Positions 1 to 6,006 of a stretch of 7,825 nt of DNA are shown one piece after another. Source of the DNA: JBIOJM01 sp044450785. Its GTDB lineage: Bacteria; Planctomycetota; Planctomycetia; Isosphaerales; Isosphaeraceae. Location: positions 1-7,825 of the forward strand of contig JBIOJM010000418.1 of assembly GCA_044450785.1 (NCBI GenBank), read 5' to 3'. The position numbers were made by a program, and so were the translations under genes. Positions within the stretch are counted from its first letter, which is position 1, and each line of letters begins with the position of its first letter. The notes below the pieces were generated by a model. The model ran no database searches. It was not told the origin of the DNA and saw only the letters and a program-made list of their open reading frames with translations.

Positions 1-53
1 GGGCGGGGGCGCTGGGGGCAACTGATGGCAACTTGATCGAACCCGACTTTTCC

Positions 54-86
54 AACCCCCACCATGACGGTGGGGGTTCTTTTTTT
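54..86 (+). terminator. Intrinsic terminator of an upstream gene
   Basis: A perfect 10-bp stem (54-63 pairing with 69-78, rich in C on the left and G on the right) with a 5-nt loop is followed by C and then seven T (80-86). This is a textbook Rho-independent terminator reading rightward; the other strand lacks a T-run after the stem. It should end a transcription unit lying mostly to the left of the window. In frame 2 the first bases read as a glycine-rich tail (GGGAGGN) ending at TGA 23-25, and in frame 1 as GRGRWGQLMAT ending at TGA 34-36. Either could be the C-terminus of that gene, and the sequence alone does not decide. Confidence 0.88.
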
Positions 87-147
87 ACCGCCTCGGACCG
101 AACGAGGTTTGACGCCGTCGGCGCAAACCGTTTGAACATCTCTCTTT

Positions 148-211
148 CGAGGCGATTTCGCTCTGTAACGATCATCCGGGCTACGACGCGATTTCGCCCT
201 GTAACGACTAT
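148..211. repeat. Pair of 28-bp direct repeats, 36-bp period
   Basis: Positions 148-175 and 184-211 match at 24 of 28 bases, and the core (152-171 versus 188-207) matches at 19 of 20. The common core contains GCGATTTCGC followed by CTGTAACGA, differing at one pyrimidine. The copies are exactly 36 bp apart. A degenerate third copy may follow at about 224-242 (GAATTTC, then AACGAC), but only with an indel. The location upstream of the secretin gene would suit a paired operator site, but that role is inference. Two copies with an 8-bp gap do not make a CRISPR array. Confidence 0.7.
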
Positions 212-314
212 TGAGGAACGTGCCGAATTTCATCAGAACGACGTGTGGGCAAAGTTTGACGGAGTTTCGGCCGATCAGATAGAGGAAGGAATGATTGAAT
301 CGACCGGATTCGTC

Positions 315-343
315 TTGACCGGAGTGACCCGTGAGGGTACACA
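315..343 (+). promoter_or_regulatory. Weak sigma70-like promoter candidate
   Basis: TTGACC (315-320) is followed after 17 bases by TACACA (338-343). The -35 box is good and the -10 box is poor (three of six consensus bases). A second, similar candidate is TTGACG (256-261) with GATAGA (278-283), 16 bases apart. Either would give a long leader before the TTG start at 559. Promoter consensus in planctomycetes is poorly defined, so this is only a suggestion. Confidence 0.2.
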
Positions 344-544
344 GCGTCACATCTTCTCCCGGTTCTCGCTATGCCATCTCGCGACCGCAGCGTGAAAGCG
401 CCAGGACTTCAAGTGAATTAGGTGAAGCGGCCAGTCCGCCGACGCGGCCTGGTACGTTCAACCGCAACGGCTATTCGTCTCCCTCTTGTAATGACCGGAC
501 ATGGGCTGTCGCCAGGCACGTCGGCGGTCGGCGTCGCGAGCGGC

Positions 545-561
545 GAAAGGAGGTCGCGTTG
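545..561 (+). promoter_or_regulatory. Strong Shine-Dalgarno site setting a TTG start
   Basis: GAAAGGAGGT (545-554) matches the complement of the usual 16S rRNA 3' tail over ten bases. Counting from the end of GGAGG, it sits five bases before TTG at 559. The peptide that follows immediately is a typical signal sequence. Together these fix the secretin start at 559 rather than at the GTG at 331, whose extra 76 residues look non-coding. Confidence 0.82.
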
Positions 562-3500
562 GGAAGGCTTAGAACGGTCAGTCTCATCTTGATCCTGTGC
601 GCATGGGGAGGAGCCACCAAAGGGGCAGCCCCCGATGATGCGGCCGCTGCGCCGTCCTCGGCGACCCGGCAGCCGCCGCCCGCGCCGCCGATCAAGTACC
701 TGGAAGCCGGGGCACGTCTCTACAACAGTGCTCAGGACAGTGAACAACTCAAGCTGGCCTCCAAGTACCTGGAGGCCGCCAATACTTACCGCGATCAGCT
801 CCAACCCGACGAGCAGGCCACACTCGATGCTTATCTGAGGGAGCTGGCCAAGGCGAAGGCGGAAATCGCGGCGGGCTCGACGGCCCCGGCAGCAAACCCG
901 GCGGCCGCCGTGCAGGCTGCCGCCGCCGTCCGACCCCCTGCGTCCACGACGGCTGGATCGCACCCGTACGCAGCAATCGCTGGCAACCCATCCGGACCGG
1001 ATCAGATCGCCGCGACCGTCGATACCAAGCAACGAGGTCGATGGCTGCTGCATGAGGCGCGCGAACAGCTCCACCTGGGGAACTACGACATGGCGGAGCG
1101 CAAGGCTCTGGAGGCCGACGCGCTGAACATCAAGTGGGGGCTCTTCGACGACACGCCGGCCAAGGTCGCGGAGGAGATCAAGAAGGCGCGTCCCAAGGCG
1201 GTCGTGTCCAAGGATGCCGGGTCGGCGCAACCGCACGACCGGCGCGCAGCCCGAGCGAAGCTCCGCGAGGCGCGGACCGCGCTCGAAAACCGCCAATTCG
1301 AGCAGGCCGAGGCCGTCGCGCTCGACGTGAAGGCGTGGGGCTTGAGTTACGGCCTTTTCGAGGACAGTCCCGACAAGGTGGCCGCCGCGGCTCGTGCCCT
1401 GCGCCGTCGCGACAAGATCCGCAACACGTCACCCAGGGAACAGTCGAGCCAGGGAGTTTACGACATTCTGGTCCAGGAGTCGCGCCAGCTCATCTCGGTC
1501 GGCAAGCTCGACGATGCGGAGGCAAAGGCGCGGCAGGCCCAGCGAATGAACGTGGTTCCGTCCTTGATGGCTGATCGGGCCGAATCGGTCCTCCACGAGA
1601 TCGCGATGGCTCGGGCTCAAAAGGCACCGGCGATCGCGACGACCAGACCGGCTCCAGAGCCGCCGAGTCTCACCGCCGAGCGCGAGGCCAATGAGCTGCT
1701 GGCCAAGGGTGATCAAGCCGCGGCAGTGGCCAAATTCACCGAGGCGGAGCGGTTGAGCGCCAGCGAGTCGAGCCGGATGGCCCCTGCCGGGATCGTGCTC
1801 GCGCCCGTGGCCGACCCCGCGGTCCGGCAGATCGCGGCCAACGAGCCGGGCCCGGCTCCGGACCTGGCGGCACCGGCGGACGACCCGGTTGGTCAGAAGC
1901 CGGTCGCGGCGCCACCAGCCACGTTCGAGCCCGTGGTCGCCGCCGCAACGCCAGCCCAGGCAAAACCAGGTGCCGCGGCCGCCGCGCTCGATTCGCTCGG
2001 AGCCGAGCCGGTCGCCGCCAGCCCGAAACCGGCCAACCGGGGCGATCAATTGCTCTCCGAGGCCCAGGCGCTCTACAAGGTCGGGAATTTCTCGGCGGCC
2101 AAAGAGCTCGCCAACCAGGCGAAGGCAGGCAAGTTCGGCGTCGACGTTCAGGCGGACGAGCTGATCGCGCAGATCTCGCTCAGCGCGCAAGGCGGAGCGC
2201 TTGGCCTGTACCAGACGGCCCTGGCCGCGCTGCGATCGGGTGACAACGGCAGGGCCCGCTCTCTCTTGAAGGAGGTCGCCGCCGCCGGCGACTCACTCGA
2301 CGAAAACCTGCGAGCCAAGGTCGAGGGCCTCCTTCAGAAACTGTCCACCGACGACAAGGGCAAGCCCGACGCGAAATCCGGCACAAGCGCAGCCCAGGAC
2401 GCCGAGGCACTGGCGGCGCAGCGACTCAATGCCGAGGTCGGGACCAAGATCGCCGAGGGACGCCGCCTCCATGAGACCGATCCTGACAAGGCGATCGCGC
2501 TCTACGAGCAGACTGTCCAGGCGGTCCACGCCGCCGGTCTCTCCCCCGACTTGTCTCGGCCCATGGTCCGCCGCCTCGAGGTGGCCATCGAAATCGCCAA
2601 GAAAGACAAGGTCGAGTTCGAGCGCAAAATGCAAGATAAGCAGCTCCGCGCCGAGATCGAGACGAAGCGGCTCCGCATCCTCGAAGCCGACAAGGCCAAG
2701 AAGACGCGGATGAAGGAGCTCATGGACAAAGCCATGAAGGCTTACGCCGAGGGCAACTACGTCGAGTGCGAAGCCTTCGCCAAGCGGGCCATGGAGGTCG
2801 ATCCCAACGAGCTGGCCGCCTCGATGCTGGTCTACAAGGCAAAGGCGGAACGGCGCTTCAAACAAGACCAGTTGAACCGGAGCAACAAGGACGAAGCCAA
2901 CGTCGTGGCGTTCCAAGCAGTCGACCTGGCGGCCATCGCCGACCCGGAAGTGCAGCTCAGGGACATCTCGTTCCCCAAGACGTTCAAGGACCTGACTCGC
3001 GACCGCCTGGCGATGAACGCCAAGCTCGAGCTCAAGAAAGACCCCAAGGTCCTGACCATCGAGTCGAAGCTCAAGGACCGAGTCTCGGTGAACATGGACA
3101 AGCAGCCCTTGAGCGAGGCCGTCACGTTCCTCCAGAATTACACCGGTCTGAATATCGTGCTCGACCCGAAGGCGCTCGGCGAGGAAGGGTTGACCTCCGC
3201 GTCGCCCGTGAGCCTGGTCGTCAATCAGATTCAGCTCAAGACCGCGCTCAAGCTGATGCTCCGGCCGCTGGGGCTGACCTACAAGGTCGAGGATGAGGTG
3301 GTCTTGATCACCAGCCCGCAAGCGACCCAGTCGCAGACCTATCCCAAGACTTACTACGTCGGCGACCTGGTCATGCCGCCGGATAGCGGTGCCACAAACA
3401 CGTTGCCGCATAACGTGATGGCCCAACCGCCGCAATCTGACCCCAATGGTGCCGGCATCCAGACCCAGGGGATGTTCGGGGCCCTCGATCCGAGATCTTC

Positions 3501-5055
3501 GCAGGCCCTCGCGGGACTCGGAACCACCAAGGGTGAGCGCCCGACAGTCGACTTGATGCCGCTCATCCAGTTGATCACGTCGTCGATCGCACCCGGCACC
3601 TGGAAGATCCAGGACGGCTACGGTCATGATGTTTCCTCAGCCTATGGCATGGGGGGTGGATTCGGCGGTGACGCAGGCGGCGGCCTCGACGCAGGCCGTC
3701 AGCCTGGTGCGATCGTGCCTTTCTTTCTCAGCATCAGCCTGATCATCAAGCATACGGCGGAAGTCCACGAGCAAGTCGCCGACCTGCTCCGCCAGCTCCG
3801 CAGGCTCCAGGACCTTCAAGTCTCGGTCGAAGTCCGCTTCATCACGGTCAACGACACGTTCTTCGAGCAGATCGGTGTCGATTTTGACTTCCAGATCCAG
3901 TCCGACACCGTCGGAAAACACAGTACGTTCGCGATCCCGAATCCGTTCGTGCAACTCCTCGCGACCGGGAGTAGTTCGTCCACCTCGACCTCAACCTCGA
4001 CGTCGACCGCGACGGGCGGTGGCACAGGCGGCACGACGGGCGGCGGCGGCGGCACGACGGGCGGCGGCGGCGGCACGGGTGGCGGCGGCGGCGGCACGAC
4101 CGGCGGCGGTGGTGGCGGCGCGGCCGGCGGCACGGGTGGCGGCGGCGGCGCGGCCGGCGGCACGGGCGGCGGTGGCGGCACCACGGGCGGTTCGACGGGC
4201 GGAACGGTCGAACAGCCGGTCTACCTCGTCAATCCGATCCGCGACCACGCCTATCCCAATACGGGGCCGCTGGTCGTGGGGACCCAGGGCGGAGGCATCG
4301 CTAACTTCTCGCCGAACCTGAACCTTCCCTACACCGGCCCCCAGGCCAGCCTCGTCCAGTCTTCGCAGTTCGTACCAGGTTCAGGTGCCACCTTCGGCAT
4401 CGCATTCCTCAGTGACCTGGAGGTCTATCTCTTCCTCGCGGCCGCCCAGGGGGATTCGCGATCCAACGTCCTCCAGGCACCCAAGGTGACCACCTTCAAC
4501 GGTGCGGCCGCGACCATCTTCAACAACGTGGTCCAGTACTATATCCAGTCACTCACCCCGATCGTCGGTCCCGGCGCCGTCGCCTACAGCCCGACCATCG
4601 GCCTGATCCCCAGCGGTGTGACGCTCACGGTCACTCCGGTCGTCTCGGCCGACCGCCGCTACGTGCGAATGACGCTCACCCCGTTCTTCAACGCACTCAA
4701 CAGTTTGCAGACCTTTACCTTCCCGGGCGGTGCCGTCGGCGGCAGCGGATTGGGTGGTGCGGCGGCGGTCATCTCGACCACTGTCCAGCTCCCCAATACC
4801 ACCACCACCACGATCACGACCACCGTCACGGTCCCCGATGGCGGTACGGTCCTTCTGGGCGGCGTCAAGAACCTGATGGAGCAACGCACCGAATACGGCG
4901 TTCCTGTCGTGTCCAAGATCCCGCTCCTCGATCGTCTCTTCCGCAACGTCGGCATCGGCCGCACCACAAACAGCGTCATGCTCATGGTCACGCCGCGAAT
5001 CATCATTCTCGAGGAAGAGGAGGAGAAGCTGGGCATCCCGTCGGTCGCCCTCTGA
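559..5055 (+). CDS. Secretin-family outer-membrane channel protein with long helical-repeat N-terminus
   Basis: This 1498-residue protein belongs to the GspD/PilQ secretin superfamily, whose members form multimeric outer-membrane pores. Residues 1-24 are a signal peptide (Arg-3 and Arg-5, then VSLILILCAWGGA). Residues 45-400 and 492-773 are alanine-rich TPR-like helical repeats, including two related modules sharing GLF-D/E-D-T/S-P-x-KV (about 161-210 and 229-281). They are joined by an Ala/Pro linker (about 400-491), and a charged probable coiled coil covers about 670-725. An STN/N0-like domain lies at about 838-920, followed by YYVGDLV near 931 and a KH-like N-domain at about 1058-1083. The secretin core starts near 1085 (VEVRFITVND), is interrupted by a Ser/Thr/Gly tract (1138-1216), and ends with the family signature VPDGGTVLLGGVKN (1425-1438), IPLLDRLF (1454-1461) and MVTPRII. 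Typical GspD is about 650-700 residues, so the N-terminus is greatly enlarged. No other secretion genes are adjacent, so the transported substrate is unknown. The secretin call is secure; the specific system (type II, type IV pilus or a lineage-specific one) is not. Confidence 0.93.
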   Translation: MGRLRTVSLILILCAWGGATKGAAPDDAAAAPSSATRQPPPAPPIKYLEAGARLYNSAQDSEQLKLASKYLEAANTYRDQLQPDEQATLDAYLRELAKAKAEIAAGSTAPAANPAAAVQAAAAVRPPASTTAGSHPYAAIAGNPSGPDQIAATVDTKQRGRWLLHEAREQLHLGNYDMAERKALEADALNIKWGLFDDTPAKVAEEIKKARPKAVVSKDAGSAQPHDRRAARAKLREARTALENRQFEQAEAVALDVKAWGLSYGLFEDSPDKVAAAARALRRRDKIRNTSPREQSSQGVYDILVQESRQLISVGKLDDAEAKARQAQRMNVVPSLMADRAESVLHEIAMARAQKAPAIATTRPAPEPPSLTAEREANELLAKGDQAAAVAKFTEAERLSASESSRMAPAGIVLAPVADPAVRQIAANEPGPAPDLAAPADDPVGQKPVAAPPATFEPVVAAATPAQAKPGAAAAALDSLGAEPVAASPKPANRGDQLLSEAQALYKVGNFSAAKELANQAKAGKFGVDVQADELIAQISLSAQGGALGLYQTALAALRSGDNGRARSLLKEVAAAGDSLDENLRAKVEGLLQKLSTDDKGKPDAKSGTSAAQDAEALAAQRLNAEVGTKIAEGRRLHETDPDKAIALYEQTVQAVHAAGLSPDLSRPMVRRLEVAIEIAKKDKVEFERKMQDKQLRAEIETKRLRILEADKAKKTRMKELMDKAMKAYAEGNYVECEAFAKRAMEVDPNELAASMLVYKAKAERRFKQDQLNRSNKDEANVVAFQAVDLAAIADPEVQLRDISFPKTFKDLTRDRLAMNAKLELKKDPKVLTIESKLKDRVSVNMDKQPLSEAVTFLQNYTGLNIVLDPKALGEEGLTSASPVSLVVNQIQLKTALKLMLRPLGLTYKVEDEVVLITSPQATQSQTYPKTYYVGDLVMPPDSGATNTLPHNVMAQPPQSDPNGAGIQTQGMFGALDPRSSQALAGLGTTKGERPTVDLMPLIQLITSSIAPGTWKIQDGYGHDVSSAYGMGGGFGGDAGGGLDAGRQPGAIVPFFLSISLIIKHTAEVHEQVADLLRQLRRLQDLQVSVEVRFITVNDTFFEQIGVDFDFQIQSDTVGKHSTFAIPNPFVQLLATGSSSSTSTSTSTSTATGGGTGGTTGGGGGTTGGGGGTGGGGGGTTGGGGGGAAGGTGGGGGAAGGTGGGGGTTGGSTGGTVEQPVYLVNPIRDHAYPNTGPLVVGTQGGGIANFSPNLNLPYTGPQASLVQSSQFVPGSGATFGIAFLSDLEVYLFLAAAQGDSRSNVLQAPKVTTFNGAAATIFNNVVQYYIQSLTPIVGPGAVAYSPTIGLIPSGVTLTVTPVVSADRRYVRMTLTPFFNALNSLQTFTFPGGAVGGSGLGGAAAVISTTVQLPNTTTTTITTTVTVPDGGTVLLGGVKNLMEQRTEYGVPVVSKIPLLDRLFRNVGIGRTTNSVMLMVTPRIIILEEEEEKLGIPSVAL
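3970..4206 (+). repeat. Low-complexity Ser/Thr then Gly/Thr/Ala coding tract
   Basis: Within the secretin gene, about 79 codons (residues 1138-1216) encode a Ser/Thr run (SSSSTSTSTSTST) followed by repeated GGGGG, GTTGG and AAGGT units. At DNA level the tract is mostly GGC/ACG-type triplets. It includes an imperfect 30-bp tandem duplication (4120-4149 and 4150-4179, 28 of 30 identical) coding for AAGGTGGGGG twice. All units are multiples of three, so expansion or contraction by slippage would keep the frame. The flanking sequence on both sides is normal secretin core, so the tract is probably a flexible surface loop of the barrel. That placement is inference. Confidence 0.9.
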
Positions 5056-5110
5056 TCCAGGGGCGCGATCGAACGAACCGCTCCAGCCAGGACGTGTCGA
5101 AAACCCAACG

Positions 5111-5146
5111 AGGCCGCCGGAAATCGCTTCCGGCGGCCTTTTTCTT
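5111..5146 (+). terminator. Intrinsic terminator after the secretin gene
   Basis: A perfect 12-bp GC-rich stem (5111-5122 with 5128-5139) and a 5-nt loop run straight into TTTTTCTT. It lies 55 bases after the secretin stop codon. It should separate the secretin transcript from the downstream ydjY-like/moeA pair, implying a separate promoter for the latter. Confidence 0.92.
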
Positions 5147-5185
5147 GCGCGCGCGGGCGGGAGAATCGGCCCTCTGACCGTGTGC

Positions 5186-5202
5186 CACTGGCCATGCCAG
5201 TG
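5186..5202. repeat. Short perfect palindrome CACTGGC-CAT-GCCAGTG
   Basis: A 7-bp perfect inverted repeat with a 3-nt spacer sits in the intergenic region between the secretin terminator and the ydjY-like gene. No T-run follows, so it is not a terminator. From memory, similar CACTGGC/GCCAGTG palindromes recur in intergenic DNA of planctomycete genomes, so it may be a dispersed repeat; a regulator site is the alternative. No clear promoter is visible nearby: TTGATC at 5214 has no well-spaced -10 partner. Confidence 0.55.
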
Positions 5203-5292
5203 TCTTCGAGTGCTTGATCCCGCGACCAAATTTGGGGATGCTACATCATGGAGTGTTCCCCCGTTTCTCTTGGCAAAGCAAGCGAGTGAGTC

Positions 5293-6006
5293 ATGTACGC
5301 AGGTCTGACTCTGGCCTTTCTTCTCGTGCAGGCTGCCGCCGATGACGGCGGCAAGCCGAAGGCGGAAGCCATCCAGCCCGATTCGGCGTGGAAGAGCTTG
5401 GGGCGCAGCCTCTGGTTCGACCGCAAGACGAAACGGTTGGTCCTCCGCGCACGCGTCGTGCTGCGCGAGGGTTACCTCGAGCACCTGATGTGCTCGAAAG
5501 GGACCAAGGAGCATGAGGCCATCCTGGCGACCGACGCCGTCCCCCAACAGATTCATGCGGGTCTGCTCCTGACCGGCGCCGAACCCGGTCATCCGGTTCA
5601 ATTCGTTCCCAAGTTCGAACCCCCGACCGGCTCCGCGATCGCGATCGAATTGCTCTGGAGCCAGGACGGCAAGATCCACAAGTCGGACGCGCGCCAGTGG
5701 GTCAAGGACGAGAAGAATGCCCCCCTCGCGCGCGATTGGGTCTTCGCAGGCAGTCAGTTTTACGAAGATCCCACCACCAAGCAGCAGCGATACGCCGCCG
5801 ATGAGGGTGACTTGATCACGGTGGCCAATTTCGGCAGTTCGATCCTCGACCTTCCGATCGAGAGTTCCGCCAACGACACCGAACGCGCGTTCTCCACGAA
5901 CACCGAAAAGATCCCCCCACTCGGTACGGAGGTGTTTCTCTCGTTCAGTCCCCGTCCGGTCAAGTCGAACGAGAAGCCAGGTACCCGCGCGACTCGAACT
6001 CCATGA
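5293..6006 (+). CDS. Secreted YdjY-domain protein
   Basis: The 237-residue product has a short hydrophobic signal peptide (GLTLAFLLVQAAA, likely cut near residue 16) lacking a basic n-region, followed by a YdjY domain at about 38-220. Recognisable family features are the opening WFDRKTKRLVL strand, KEHEAIL (72-78), HAGLLLTGAEPG (88-99), DWVFAGSQF (148-156) and YAADEGDLITVANF (167-180). The domain is found in secreted or periplasmic proteins of planctomycetes and in E. coli YdjY; its biochemical function is not known to me. There are no cysteine clusters for an Fe-S site (only Cys-67), so a ferredoxin role is not supported here. Its stop codon overlaps the moeA start, indicating an operon. The start codon has no clear Shine-Dalgarno, but a 13-codon mini-frame (5248-5289) ends three bases before it. 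The domain call is firm; the cellular role is open. Confidence 0.88.
   Translation: MYAGLTLAFLLVQAAADDGGKPKAEAIQPDSAWKSLGRSLWFDRKTKRLVLRARVVLREGYLEHLMCSKGTKEHEAILATDAVPQQIHAGLLLTGAEPGHPVQFVPKFEPPTGSAIAIELLWSQDGKIHKSDARQWVKDEKNAPLARDWVFAGSQFYEDPTTKQQRYAADEGDLITVANFGSSILDLPIESSANDTERAFSTNTEKIPPLGTEVFLSFSPRPVKSNEKPGTRATRTP

Larger units (their letters stand above)
87..544. other. Non-coding upstream region of the secretin gene
   Basis: This stretch of about 460 bases separates the upstream terminator from the secretin ribosome binding site. Open frames run through it (33-395, and 331 onward into the secretin frame), but their translations are rich in Arg/Ser/Thr with no recognisable motif. One of them also reads through the terminator hairpin, so I treat both as non-coding. 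The region is less GC-biased than the genes and contains the direct repeats at 148-211 and weak promoter-like hexamers. A 34-codon frame starting at ATG 291 has a GAGG five bases upstream, but its product resembles nothing I know. Most likely this is the promoter and 5' leader of the secretin gene. Confidence 0.6.

Noticed and set aside
148..211. CRISPR-like arrangement
   Set aside because: Only two repeats with an 8-bp gap and no cas genes; this is a plain direct repeat.
33..395. 120-codon forward frame before the secretin gene
   Set aside because: It starts at TTG without a ribosome binding site, reads through the terminator hairpin at 54-86 and gives a composition unlike a real protein.
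592..606. Lipoprotein signal (lipobox) in the secretin leader
   Set aside because: The cysteine at residue 14 follows I-L-I-L, lacking the small residue needed at -1, so a type I signal peptide is more likely.
418..1296. 292-codon reverse frame
   Set aside because: Arg/Gly-rich antisense shadow of the GC-rich secretin gene, with no motif.
2293..3627. 444-codon reverse frame
   Set aside because: Long antisense frame produced by codon bias opposite well-supported secretin sequence.
3816..4184. Proline-rich reverse frame resembling a PPPPP/VPP repeat protein
   Set aside because: It is the antisense reading of the Gly/Thr tract; the forward frame is fixed by secretin motifs on both sides.
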